Origin: Stieleria mannarensis
GTDB lineage: Bacteria; Planctomycetota; Planctomycetia; Pirellulales; Pirellulaceae
NCBI RefSeq assembly: GCF_014154935.1
Contig: NZ_JACEHH010000001.1
Location: forward strand, 186,001-250,000
DNA: 64,000 bases
Direction of reading: 5' to 3'
A model generated the notes under the pieces. It did no database searches, was not told the DNA's origin, and saw only the letters and a list, made by a program, of their open reading frames with translations. Positions 9,049 through 17,960 of the stretch are shown here, in pieces; position 1 is the first letter of the stretch; each line of letters starts with the position of its first letter. The position numbers and the translations under genes are program-made.

Positions 9049-10275
9049 ATGAAAATCCTCGATCCAAAATCCTACTTCTGCGCACTTCTGCTGATCGCAA
9101 CCAGCTTCGCAGCCCCACAAACCGACGCCGCGGAACCCACGCGGACCGACACCGGGTTTCCGGTCACACATGTTTTTGCCGCCGGCCAAGACGGGTACAA
9201 GGTCTTTCGCATTCCCGCCGTGATTCGCGCGGCCAACGATGACTTGCTGGCGTTTTGTGAAGCCCGTCAAGGCGGTGATGCCAGCGAGATCGATCTGGTG
9301 ATGAAACGCTCGACTGATGGCGGGAAATCGTGGAACGCTCTGCAAGTCGTGCAGAAGAACAGTGACTTTCGCAGGTACGTCAGCGATGCGGTGACCGAGA
9401 TCACGATCGGCAATCCGGCGCCCGTGGTCGACCTGCTTGACCCGGAGCATGGCGATCGGATCTGGATGCCGTTCACGCTGGAGAACGATCGCGTGTTCGT
9501 CATCTTTAGCGACGACCATGGTGCGACATGGTCACCGCGGCGCGAGATCACCCAAGACGTCAAGAAGAAGGCGTGGGGTTGGTACGCGACCGGACCGGTT
9601 CATTCGATTCAAATCCAGCGTGGTCCCGATCGCGGACGTCTGGTCGTGCCGGCGGACCACCGGATCGGCCCCGACGGACACGATGGCGGTGATCTGGGGG
9701 CGCACTTGATCCTCAGTGACGACCACGGAAAAACCTGGCGTCTGGGAGCACTGGATGAAACGTACGATGACGCGATCGGCGCCAACGAAACCACGGTGGT
9801 CGAACTTGCCGACGGAACGATTTACATCAACACCCGCAACCAACTCGGTGGAAAACCGAGGACGCGTGGGGAAGCCTGGAGCGGTGACGGTGGCGAGACG
9901 TTTGATTCACGTGATCCCCGATGGAAAGCATTCCGCCCGGCGCCCGACGTGCTCGATCCGCCTGTCGTGCAAGGTGCATTGCTGGCGGTGAAGAACAACT
10001 TGATCGTCTTTTCCGCTCCCGATCAGAACGGCCCCAGCGGGTCGGGACGCAGCGATCTGCGTCTTCGATATTCATCCGATCAGACCAAGTCTTGGCTGGA
10101 CGGACCGCTGATCCACACCGGACCCGCGGCGTACAGCGATCTGGTGATGGTCGACGACCAGACCGTCGGTGTGCTGTTCGAAAACGGCGACGCTTCCGGC
10201 AAGAATGCCTATCAACGCATCAGTTTTGCACGTGTGGATGTTGGGAAGATCCAGCGTGCTGGCGGGGATCAGTAG
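9049..10275 (+). CDS. Secreted sialidase (exo-alpha-sialidase, BNR repeats)
   Basis: The product has 408 residues with a signal peptide ending near residue 28. FRIP at residues 53-56, followed by FCEAR about 20 residues later, is the N-terminal signature of bacterial sialidases. At least four Asp boxes (SxDxGxxW) are visible: STDGGKSW, SDDHGATW, SDDHGKTW and a looser SGDGGETF. The fold is a six-bladed propeller that cleaves terminal sialic acid or a related sugar. The ATG at 9049 gives a good signal peptide; TTG at 9040 is possible. With the upstream sulfatase it suggests breakdown of a sulfated, acidic glycan. Confidence 0.88.
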   Translation: MKILDPKSYFCALLLIATSFAAPQTDAAEPTRTDTGFPVTHVFAAGQDGYKVFRIPAVIRAANDDLLAFCEARQGGDASEIDLVMKRSTDGGKSWNALQVVQKNSDFRRYVSDAVTEITIGNPAPVVDLLDPEHGDRIWMPFTLENDRVFVIFSDDHGATWSPRREITQDVKKKAWGWYATGPVHSIQIQRGPDRGRLVVPADHRIGPDGHDGGDLGAHLILSDDHGKTWRLGALDETYDDAIGANETTVVELADGTIYINTRNQLGGKPRTRGEAWSGDGGETFDSRDPRWKAFRPAPDVLDPPVVQGALLAVKNNLIVFSAPDQNGPSGSGRSDLRLRYSSDQTKSWLDGPLIHTGPAAYSDLVMVDDQTVGVLFENGDASGKNAYQRISFARVDVGKIQRAGGDQ

Positions 10276-10320
10276 GATCAAAAAATTCATCTCGAACCGA
10301 CGCAGATTCGGCATCGAAAT

Positions 10321-10392
10321 GTAGCTACCTTCGCCAGAAGGTGGTTCCCCGGCGTTCTCCATGCTCGCATCGAGCGTGGCGACGGCGGCTAC
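10321..10392. repeat. REP-like element, family A (one intact unit, one degenerate)
   Basis: The intact unit 10321-10344 reads GTAGCTACCTTCGCCAGAAG plus GTGG. The inverted partner at about 10361-10392 has a different hairpin (GCTCG-CAT-CGAGC) and ends in GGCGGCTAC. The isomerase-like gene starts 26 bases further on. Confidence 0.7.
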
Positions 10393-10418
10393 TTCAACCG
10401 CACGATAGGGCCCCCCCG

Positions 10419-11357
10419 ATGATCGCATTCAACCGACGATGCCTGTTGACAGCCGCTGGAGTCCACGTGGCCGCAGCAACGTTGCGGTCTGCCGATGCCG
10501 CGCAACCATCGATCGGATTCGGGTTCGGCACCTACGGCATGAAAAGTCTGAAGACGGCCGAAGCGATCCGTGCCTGTGCCGAGATCGGTTACGACGGGGT
10601 CGAATTTGCGCTGATGGATGGCTGGCCCACCGCGCCGGAATTGCTGGCCAAGTCGGAACGGACGGAGATCCGTCGGCAGTTGCGCGACCTGGGGCTTTGC
10701 GTTCCATCGCTGCTGCACAGTTTGCCCTGTTTGCGTTCGGATCAACAGCACACCGAGAACTTGGAGCGTCTCAAGCGAGCCGTTGAATTGGCACACGATC
10801 TGGCCCCGGAGAAGCCTCCGGTGGTCCAATCGATCGTCGCCGGAAAGACGGATCGGTGGGAGCCGTCGAAGCAGCGGTTGGTCGATCAGTTGGCTGATTG
10901 GGCCGAGGTCGGTCGTGCAAGCCAAACGGTGGTCTGTTTTAAGCCGCATGCGGCGCATGCCGTGCACACGCCCGAGAGGGCGTTGTGGGGTCATGACCAG
11001 ATCGCCAGTCCCTGGTTGAAAATCGTTTACGACTACAGTCACTTTTTGCTGGAAGGCCTTTCGCTGGCTGAGAGCCTGAAACAACTGCTGCCGATCACAG
11101 CTTATGTCCAGATCAAGGACAGTCGCGGCACACCGGCCAAGCACGAGTACCTGCTGCCCGGCGACGGTGAAACCGACTACGCCGAGTTAGTGAGCATCTT
11201 GAAAGACGCCGGCTATGGTGGTTTCGTCAATGTCGAGGTCAGTTCACATGTCCATCGCAAGCCCGGCTACGATCCCGTCGGCACGGCCAAGCTGTGTTAT
11301 GAGCGGCTTGCACCGTTGTTTGAATCGACGGGAGGGAAATGCCAGCGGGACGCGTGA
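10419..11357 (+). CDS. Sugar phosphate isomerase/epimerase-like TIM-barrel protein, exported
   Basis: The product has 312 residues. The N-terminus (FNRRCLLTAAGVHVAAATLRS) looks like a Tat or Sec signal with paired arginines. The rest fits the xylose isomerase-like TIM barrel: AEIGYDGVEFALMDGW near the start, then YDYSHFLLEG, VQIKDSRG, and FVNVEVSSHVH near the end, which would supply metal-binding acidic and His residues. Members isomerise or epimerise sugars; the exact reaction is unknown. The stop codon and last residues (CQRDA) come from an interspersed repeat at 11339, so the C-terminus was probably altered by repeat insertion. Confidence 0.75.
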   Translation: MIAFNRRCLLTAAGVHVAAATLRSADAAQPSIGFGFGTYGMKSLKTAEAIRACAEIGYDGVEFALMDGWPTAPELLAKSERTEIRRQLRDLGLCVPSLLHSLPCLRSDQQHTENLERLKRAVELAHDLAPEKPPVVQSIVAGKTDRWEPSKQRLVDQLADWAEVGRASQTVVCFKPHAAHAVHTPERALWGHDQIASPWLKIVYDYSHFLLEGLSLAESLKQLLPITAYVQIKDSRGTPAKHEYLLPGDGETDYAELVSILKDAGYGGFVNVEVSSHVHRKPGYDPVGTAKLCYERLAPLFESTGGKCQRDA

Positions 11358-11456
11358 GCGAGCGGCACGTGGGGTTCACCCCGCGTCCAGCGCCCGCCAC
11401 TGGCTGACGCCACGTGCTGGCATCGCATGCCAGCGGGACGCATCAGCGAGCGGCAC
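11339..11456. repeat. Interspersed repeat, family D, three related units
   Basis: Direct copies at 11339-11368 and 11427-11456 (ATGCCAGCGGGACGC at the start, GAGCGAGCGGCAC-type end) match in 28 of 30 bases. Between them, 11398-11424 is an inverted unit that also begins ATGCCAGC on the other strand. The first copy overlaps the end of the isomerase-like gene and supplies its TGA stop. Confidence 0.75.
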
Positions 11457-11475
11457 TTGTCACGAGGCGAAAACC

Positions 11476-12828
11476 TTACCCGACATCCACCAATTCCCTG
11501 ATCACACCGCTGGAGTCTTGGAAAGGATCGCCGGGGTCGACTCCGGCGCGATCGAGCATCGTGTGCCAGAGACGCGACAGCGGAGTCTGTTCCGGCAGAC
11601 GCAGGTGCCCTTGGTGGGCGACACCGGCTGCTTTGCCACCGAACAAACAGGTCGGCAAGCGGTCTTTGGAGTGTCCGATCCCCATCCCGCTGGAAAAACC
11701 CAGCAAGGTGTGGTCCAACAAATTGGAACCGTCGGGCTGTCGGAACGATTTCAGCCGATTGATGAAGTAGTTCCAGTGCGAGAAATAAATCCGATCCACT
11801 TGCGCCAGTTCGGCAAGATTCTTGGGGTCGTTGCCGTGGTGTGTCAATTCATGGAATCCCTTGGAAACACCGAATTCGGGAAAGGTCCCGCCGGAGCTTT
11901 CTTGGCGGACGACGTAGCTGACCACGCGCGAGGAATCGGTTTCGTACGCCAGCGCGATCAGGTCGTACATCATCCGCGCGTATTTCTCATAAACGAACTG
12001 CCCGGCCGGCATGCTGACGGTATAGCTTTCCGAAAAGTCGCTGATGCCGCTGGTGTCGACATTCGGTTTGGGTTTGACGTTCCAATCGATGTCGCGCTCG
12101 AGTTGCTTTTCGACTTCGCGGACGCTGCTGAAATACTCGTCCAGTTTGACACGGTCCTGCCGACCAACCGTGCGTTCCATCTGTTTGGCATCCTCCATCA
12201 CCAGATCCAGGATGCTGCGTCGTTGTCGAAATCCCTTTTGACGCAGTTCGGTTTCCTCCGGCCCGTCGACTTTGAACAAACGATTGAACAGCACGTGCGG
12301 GTCGTTTTCCGAGGCCAGCGGGACGCCGTCGCGGTTCCAGGACAGTGTCCGCAGGTTGCCGCCGAATCCCGTGCCGCGTTGCACGCACAGTTGCAGCGAC
12401 GGAAATCGGGTTTCGCGTCCGAGTTGTTCGGCAGCGATTTGATCCATGGAGACGGAGTTGTTGATCGAGCTGCCGTCTTTGGCCTTCACGCCGGTCGAAA
12501 ACGTGTAATCGCCTTGGTGACCGCCGCCGTGTTCCAAGTAGGTCCCCGAGATCACGGTGAAGTCGTCTTTGTGTTCGGCGAGCACCTGTAGCGTCGGCGA
12601 GAGCGTGTATTCGCGGCCTTCATCGACCGGCTCCAACTGCCGCATGTTCATGCCCGTGCCGAAGTAGAAGATGCCGATGCGTTTGGGCATGGCAGATGCA
12701 ACGTCGTCTTCAGCAGCGGCGGCAGACGTTTTGGGAAGCATCGCCTCCAGCAGCGGCAGCGCCATCGCGCCCCCGGTGCCTCGCAGGAGCGTGCGGCGTT
12801 TCAATCGCGGTGCGTTGATTTTGCTCAT
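11476..12828 (-). CDS. DUF1552 (HXXSHH family) planctomycete protein
   Basis: The product has 450 residues with a Tat-like leader (KRRTLLRGTGGAMALPLLE). It has the DUF1552 family pattern: an early GIFYFGTGMN block, TVISGTYLEHGGGHQGD, then SMDQIAAEQLG, and the family His motif as HELTHHG. The biochemical function of the family is unknown. It is thought to act outside the cytoplasm together with the DUF1592 partner, whose gene ends four bases upstream (12833), so the two are co-transcribed. This pair is the last part of an operon that begins at 18895. Confidence 0.9.
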   Translation of the reverse strand: MSKINAPRLKRRTLLRGTGGAMALPLLEAMLPKTSAAAAEDDVASAMPKRIGIFYFGTGMNMRQLEPVDEGREYTLSPTLQVLAEHKDDFTVISGTYLEHGGGHQGDYTFSTGVKAKDGSSINNSVSMDQIAAEQLGRETRFPSLQLCVQRGTGFGGNLRTLSWNRDGVPLASENDPHVLFNRLFKVDGPEETELRQKGFRQRRSILDLVMEDAKQMERTVGRQDRVKLDEYFSSVREVEKQLERDIDWNVKPKPNVDTSGISDFSESYTVSMPAGQFVYEKYARMMYDLIALAYETDSSRVVSYVVRQESSGGTFPEFGVSKGFHELTHHGNDPKNLAELAQVDRIYFSHWNYFINRLKSFRQPDGSNLLDHTLLGFSSGMGIGHSKDRLPTCLFGGKAAGVAHQGHLRLPEQTPLSRLWHTMLDRAGVDPGDPFQDSSGVIRELVDVG

Positions 12829-12832
12829 GAGT

Positions 12833-15379
12833 TTACTTCGCTAAAAAGGCGTCGGACAACACGATCCCTTCGACCAGACTGTGCAGACTGTGTCCGTTGG
12901 ATTTCATTCGATCGACCAAGGCGTCGATTGTAACGCGATCACTGGGCTCGACGATGCGGCCGAGTGCATAGGTGAACATCTTCTCGGCAAATCCCCGCAG
13001 GAACCGATCGCTTTGGGATCGCAATGCGGCGCGGTATTGCTGGATCGTCGTAAACTGCGTGCCGTCGGGCAACGTTCCGCTGGCGTCGATCACCGCTTCG
13101 TCGGGCCACCAGGGGCGTTCGCCGTCCTGCTTGGTCCGCCACTGCCCGGTGACGCTGAAATTTTCCAGCCCCAGGCCGTACGGATCGATCGTGCGATGGC
13201 AGTTGGCGCATGCGGCGATGGTGCGGTGTTGGTCCAAGCGTTGTCGCACCGTCAACCGTTCGCCATCGACGTTCGGTTCGACTTCACCGACATTCGGCGG
13301 CGGAGGTTTCGGCGGATCGTTGAACAGGACATCCAGGATGTATTTTCCACGCTCGACGGGCTTGGTTCGGTTGCCGTCGCTGCCCCACTTGTGCACCGCG
13401 GCCATCGTCGACAATCCGCCGCGGACCGACGGTTGGGGAAACTGAACGCGAACGAGCGTGTCGCCCGTCACATCCGGGATCCCGTAATAACGAGCCAGTG
13501 TTTCATTGGCCATCGTCCAGTCGCTATCCAAGAAGTCCAGCAAACTGCCTTCGCTGCGCAGGATCTCGCGAAAGAATTCGATCGGTTCGGCGTTGATGGC
13601 CTCGTTCAGCCCGGCGTTTTCGGATCGATAAAAATCACGATAAAGCCTTTGGTCGATGGCAAAGCGATCGAATTCATCCGCCTTGAGCCACTGACGCGCA
13701 AAGCCATCGACCAACGCGTCCGCTTTTTCGTCGGCCAGCATCCGCCGGACCTGTTCCCGCAGCACCTGCGGATCGGTCAGATTCTCCGTTGCAGCCGTCT
13801 GCCGTAGCGGTTCGTCCGGAATCGTGCTCCACAAGAACCGGCTCAATCGGAACGCCAGCTCGTTGTTGTCGAGTTCGGTGTCGCCGGTCGGGTCGACGAC
13901 TTCGCCGGTGCGGACGCCTTCGCTGACCAGCAAGAACGCCGGGCTGCACAGCATCGCCACGATCCCCGAACCGACCGCGTCGGGGAACGATTCACCGTAC
14001 TCCATTTCACTAAGAACGACGCCGACGATACGATCGATTTCGGTCTCGGTGACGTTGCGGCGAAACGCACGGGGCAGCAACCGGGCAAAGATCTCTCGCG
14101 CGTAAGCTTCGTCGAACTCCGACTCGTCGAGACCGCGATGGAAAATGATTCCGGTGCTCTCCGGCGGCCACTGGTCATACAACGGGCCTTCCAACTCGAT
14201 CCAATCGAACAGGATGCGTGGCAGGTGGTCGGTCGTTCGGGTGTCGGGTTCGATGCGCCCTTGGTTCGGGAAACCCTGTGCGCCCAATTGAGCTTGCAGA
14301 CGTCCCGCCAGGCTCGCGTTTCCATTCTTTGTCGCTTCTTCGGCGCGTCGACGCAGGTCGCTGAAGTGATAGTTGACCCGGCCGAAACCCGGCGCGTCGA
14401 CAAACTCGATTCCGATCTCGTTGCCACCGGCGACGTCGAAGGCGCGTTCGACTTCGATCACTTCGGGATGTTCCAGCGTTCCGGGGACCTTGCCGAAATA
14501 CAGATCGCCGTCGCCGCTGCGTTTGATGCGGATGTAGAGTGCATCGCGATCGCGAGGGTCGGCGCCCAAGCGGACGCGCAAACGATAACGTCCGCGAATC
14601 GGGATTAACTGGTCGTTCCAAGGGTGCCGCAGTGCTTCGTCGCTGCGCATCCCCTGGTTCATCGTGATGATGCCCTGGTCGGTCAGGATCGTCTCGCGTG
14701 ACTGTTTGATGTACGCGATCCCCCCGCTGCTGTCTTCGTACTCCATTCGATTGCGACGCGTGGGAACCGGCGGCGGCCCGGTGACGATCGCCTTTTGGGC
14801 AACCAGCGCGGCGACGTCGAAGTACTTTTCCATCAACGAAGGGTCTAACAACAACGCCTTGCTGACGGTGTCAAACCCGTTCATCGTTCCGTCGGGCGGC
14901 AGCAGATCGAGCGGGCCTTCGCCGGGCAAAAACTCGACCGCCAACAGGTCACCGACGATGTTCGCGTATTCTCTGCGGTTCAGTCGCCGCATCAGCTCGC
15001 GGCCGCCGGTGCTGCCCGATAACATCGCCGCATGTTTAAGCTCGCCGGCGATCCAGTCGGCGACCGCAGACGCCATTGCCGCGGGCGGCTGCGGCTGGTC
15101 CTCCGGCGGCATCTCGCCCAAATTCAGGTTGTCCATCACCTCGATCCACTTCGACGCGGTTTGTGAATCGGTGAAATCGGCAGCCAGTGTGTCCAGCCTT
15201 AGATCGCCTTCTTGGGTGTCCGGCCCGTGACAATCGACACAGTAGGTTTGGATCAGTTTCTTAACGGAATGCCGGTAGAGCGTTGCGTCGTGCGGTTCGG
15301 CGGAATGCACGCTGCAACACGCGATCATGGAAATCGTGCAGATCAGGACGATCGATCGGAATGGGGCAGACTTGATCAT
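12833..15379 (-). CDS. PSCyt/PSD multidomain cytochrome (DUF1587-1595-1592-1588-1585)
   Basis: The product has 848 residues. Domains in order: signal peptide; c-type haem site CVDCHG; PSD3/DUF1587 (LNRREYANIVGDLL); a carbohydrate-binding-like middle part; PSD5/DUF1595 (LLPRAFRRNVTETEI); PSD4/DUF1592 (LCSPAFLLV and LAFRLSRFLWSTIPDEPL); PSCyt3/DUF1588 with a second haem site CANCH; and PSD2/DUF1585 (FTYALGRIVEPSD). The family is secreted, nearly restricted to planctomycetes and their relatives, and of unknown role, probably electron transfer linked to polymer use. The ATG at 15379 gives a proper signal peptide. The next gene upstream ends 13 bases away. Confidence 0.9.
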   Translation of the reverse strand: MIKSAPFRSIVLICTISMIACCSVHSAEPHDATLYRHSVKKLIQTYCVDCHGPDTQEGDLRLDTLAADFTDSQTASKWIEVMDNLNLGEMPPEDQPQPPAAMASAVADWIAGELKHAAMLSGSTGGRELMRRLNRREYANIVGDLLAVEFLPGEGPLDLLPPDGTMNGFDTVSKALLLDPSLMEKYFDVAALVAQKAIVTGPPPVPTRRNRMEYEDSSGGIAYIKQSRETILTDQGIITMNQGMRSDEALRHPWNDQLIPIRGRYRLRVRLGADPRDRDALYIRIKRSGDGDLYFGKVPGTLEHPEVIEVERAFDVAGGNEIGIEFVDAPGFGRVNYHFSDLRRRAEEATKNGNASLAGRLQAQLGAQGFPNQGRIEPDTRTTDHLPRILFDWIELEGPLYDQWPPESTGIIFHRGLDESEFDEAYAREIFARLLPRAFRRNVTETEIDRIVGVVLSEMEYGESFPDAVGSGIVAMLCSPAFLLVSEGVRTGEVVDPTGDTELDNNELAFRLSRFLWSTIPDEPLRQTAATENLTDPQVLREQVRRMLADEKADALVDGFARQWLKADEFDRFAIDQRLYRDFYRSENAGLNEAINAEPIEFFREILRSEGSLLDFLDSDWTMANETLARYYGIPDVTGDTLVRVQFPQPSVRGGLSTMAAVHKWGSDGNRTKPVERGKYILDVLFNDPPKPPPPNVGEVEPNVDGERLTVRQRLDQHRTIAACANCHRTIDPYGLGLENFSVTGQWRTKQDGERPWWPDEAVIDASGTLPDGTQFTTIQQYRAALRSQSDRFLRGFAEKMFTYALGRIVEPSDRVTIDALVDRMKSNGHSLHSLVEGIVLSDAFLAK

Positions 15380-15392
15380 GCAGGATCGGGGG

Positions 15393-17960
15393 TTAGTCCC
15401 AGGAAACGGTGTAGGCGATGACGTTGGTTTTTGGCATTTGGTCATTGAGCGTGTTGATCTGGTCTTCCGTGATCCCGGTGCCGTTGCGTGGCAACCACAA
15501 CTCTCGCAACCACGTCGCTTTGGCCATCTTGATCATGCCCTCGTTGGTCAGTCCGGCGGCGGGTCGAAAGCCGCGGTTGGCCAACCACAACTTGCGAACG
15601 CTTTTCGCCGTCGCCAGGTACTCAAACGCGACGTCCTGCAATCCCGGCGTTCGCAACGACAGGTCGCGCAGATCCGGCAGTTCGGTCAACGGCCCCAGTC
15701 CCGATCCGGTGATTTGATCCGAGCTGATTGTCAATCGTTGCAGTCGATTAATTCGCCCGAGATGTTTTAGCCCTCGATCGGTGATGCCGCCTGACGTCAG
15801 CTGCAAGTCACGAATCGAGATGGCGCCGGATAACGCGGCGATTCCGGCGTCGGATAATCCGGCCTGGTCGGCGGACGTCTCATTGCCAAGTCGAAGCGAT
15901 TCTAAACGTGGGATCGTTCCGAGTGCTGCCGCCGCGATGTCACCAGCAGCGTTGTCGGTCAGGTTCACGTCACGAAGTCGTTGCAGTTTTTCCAGGGCCG
16001 ACATCGCCGCGTCCGAGATGCCAGTGCAACGTTGCAGGCTCAGTTTCTGCAACTCCCCGAGTTCGGCGATCTGCACCATGGTCGGTTTGCCGAGCTGAGT
16101 TTGTCCGTCCAGCGTGAGTGACTGAAGTCCCGGAAACAGCGACAAATTCGCCGCACCGGCGTCATCCATTGCACCGGGGTGACGATCCGGAGCGGTGCTG
16201 GCCAAGCTGCTCAACGGGCAGTTCGCCAGCGACTTCAGGTAAGCCCCTGTGGCTTGATTCTCCCAGACCAACAACGTTTCCAGGTTGCCGTTACCGCTCA
16301 GGTGGCTGATCCCGACGTCGGTCAGACGTGAGCCCGCATCATCACCGGTTGCGCCGTAGCATTCAAATTCGGTCAATGAACGGAAGCCGGAAAGCGACTC
16401 CAGGTGGTCGTCATCAAGTCGACCATCACGCGGAAAACGCAACGTGTTCAATTGCTTCAGCCGCGTCAGCACGGACAGGTCAAGCGTTTCGACGCCCGAT
16501 CCGCTCTTGAAGACCAACGCCCGCAGTTGATGCAGCCGGGAGATCACGTCGAGCCCTTGTTGTGAGATTTGTGCATCACGGCCGCGCCAGCCGATGCTTA
16601 GCCGCTGCAGATCCGGCAATTTGGCCAAGTGTTCGAACACGGATTCGTCGACACGTGATCCTTCCAGTCGCACTTCGATGTCGATGCCGCGGGACGAATG
16701 CAGAGTTCCTCCGGCCGCTTCGATCGCCGCAATCGCCGCGAGTTCGGCCGTGTAGGCATCACGGACCGTGGTCGATGTCGCCGGATCGGCTTCACGGACG
16801 ATGCGGAATCCGACATAGCAGGCGGCATCGTCGGCATCCCACGCGGTGCGTGAGGAGGATCGGCAAATCAGGTCCCCGTTGTACCAGCACCCGCCACGGA
16901 TGACATGGAATTCGTTGGTCGTTGTTTGCGGTCGGTCGCGATTGACCGGGTCCACCGCAACGCCGCAGGGTTGGTCATAACGCGGCCGGGAATAGTCTTT
17001 ATAAACCGTGTCCAGCCACAGATCCTCGCACCATTCCCAGACGTTGCCGTGCATGTCCGCGATTCCCCAAGGGTTACGGGTATAGCTGCCGACTGGTGCG
17101 GTGAAGACATGCCCGTCGCTGGGATCATTTTCCCAATCGAGTAACCATTGTCGTTCGGCGGCATGGTTGCGGTGTCGTTCCAGTTCGACGTTGCCCAGAT
17201 TGGCGTGCTCGTGCACCACGCCCTTGGCAACGTCGCCGAACGAAAACCAGGTCGTGGTTCCGGCGCGGCAGACGAGTTCCCATTCCGCTTCGGTCGGCAA
17301 CCGATATCGCACGCCGTCGCGTTGGCTCAGCCATTGGCAATACGCCTTTGCGTCGGTCAAGCTGACGCCGACGACCGGGTGATCGTCGGCTTGTTTGAAA
17401 CCTGGATTCTTCCAGCTGAATTTTTGGTCGCGTAGAAAGTCATGCGATTGATACAGCGGCTTGTCGTCCGGCGTCGGATCCCAGCCGACCATTTTGGTCA
17501 TGCCGCGTTCGGCGGTCGTTTGATAGCCGGTGGCGTCGACGAAGCGGCGGAACTGGCCGACGGTGACTTCTGTTTCGGCGATGTAGAACGGCTTGGTCAC
17601 CCATGTCACGTGGGCCGGGCCTTCGGCGTTCCCGTAGCTTTGGCCGGTGGTCGACAACGGGAACGCTTGCTGCAACGCACGTTCGCCGCCGTCGGTTCCT
17701 TGAACGAAGCGACCGCCTTCGATGAACCGAAAGGCCGTATCGGTGGTCCGGCTGGATTCTTGTGCGACCAGCAACGGCGATCCACCGCAAACACCCCAAA
17801 TGATCACCAACGCAGACGTCGCTACGCTCGCCAGAGCGTGGAAGGCGCCGGAGATCCACTTCGATGTAGCTACGCTCGCCAGAGCGTGGGAAATCTCGGG
17901 GATCCACCTTTTGGTGAAGGTAGCTACCTTCATGCGTCGACTCACGATGCTGCTTGTCAT
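15393..17960 (-). CDS. FGE-like (sulfatase-modifying factor) domain plus leucine-rich repeats
   Basis: The frame encodes 855 residues. An FGE/SUMF1-like domain (about 75-395) shows FYIAETEVTVGQFRRFV, RLPTEAEWELVCRAG, MHGNVWEWCEDLW, RGGCWYNG and YVGFRIVRE. About eighteen leucine-rich repeats follow (about 420-850; LSDAGIAAL and ITDRGLKHL type). The canonical FGE active-site Cys pair is not evident, so it is probably a binding or structural relative, not a sulfatase activator. The ATG at 17960 overlaps the upstream stop as ATGA. Between MTSSIVSRR and the hydrophobic core ALVIIWGVCGGSPLLVAQ lie about 40 in-frame codons made of REP family A units (17818-17927). An internal ATG at 17933 is an alternative start. 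Confidence 0.85.
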   Translation of the reverse strand: MTSSIVSRRMKVATFTKRWIPEISHALASVATSKWISGAFHALASVATSALVIIWGVCGGSPLLVAQESSRTTDTAFRFIEGGRFVQGTDGGERALQQAFPLSTTGQSYGNAEGPAHVTWVTKPFYIAETEVTVGQFRRFVDATGYQTTAERGMTKMVGWDPTPDDKPLYQSHDFLRDQKFSWKNPGFKQADDHPVVGVSLTDAKAYCQWLSQRDGVRYRLPTEAEWELVCRAGTTTWFSFGDVAKGVVHEHANLGNVELERHRNHAAERQWLLDWENDPSDGHVFTAPVGSYTRNPWGIADMHGNVWEWCEDLWLDTVYKDYSRPRYDQPCGVAVDPVNRDRPQTTTNEFHVIRGGCWYNGDLICRSSSRTAWDADDAACYVGFRIVREADPATSTTVRDAYTAELAAIAAIEAAGGTLHSSRGIDIEVRLEGSRVDESVFEHLAKLPDLQRLSIGWRGRDAQISQQGLDVISRLHQLRALVFKSGSGVETLDLSVLTRLKQLNTLRFPRDGRLDDDHLESLSGFRSLTEFECYGATGDDAGSRLTDVGISHLSGNGNLETLLVWENQATGAYLKSLANCPLSSLASTAPDRHPGAMDDAGAANLSLFPGLQSLTLDGQTQLGKPTMVQIAELGELQKLSLQRCTGISDAAMSALEKLQRLRDVNLTDNAAGDIAAAALGTIPRLESLRLGNETSADQAGLSDAGIAALSGAISIRDLQLTSGGITDRGLKHLGRINRLQRLTISSDQITGSGLGPLTELPDLRDLSLRTPGLQDVAFEYLATAKSVRKLWLANRGFRPAAGLTNEGMIKMAKATWLRELWLPRNGTGITEDQINTLNDQMPKTNVIAYTVSWD
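17818..17927. repeat. REP-like element, family A, inside a coding frame
   Basis: Three units: 17818-17841 (GTCGCTAC variant), 17866-17889 (consensus) and inverted 17904-17927 (stem ACCTT/AAGGT, loop changed to ACCA). The cluster falls in the signal-peptide region of the FGE-LRR gene and is translated as tandem HALASVATS peptides without breaking the frame. Confidence 0.85.

Noticed and set aside
11215-12591. 458-codon open frame on the plus strand
   Set aside because: Antisense to the DUF1552 gene and made partly of repeat sequence near 11339-11456.
15393-17960. Reading the FGE-LRR gene as a genuine formylglycine-generating enzyme for the nearby sulfatase
   Set aside because: The catalytic cysteine pattern is not evident and the gene lies in an operon with DUF1592/DUF1552 genes, not with the sulfatase.
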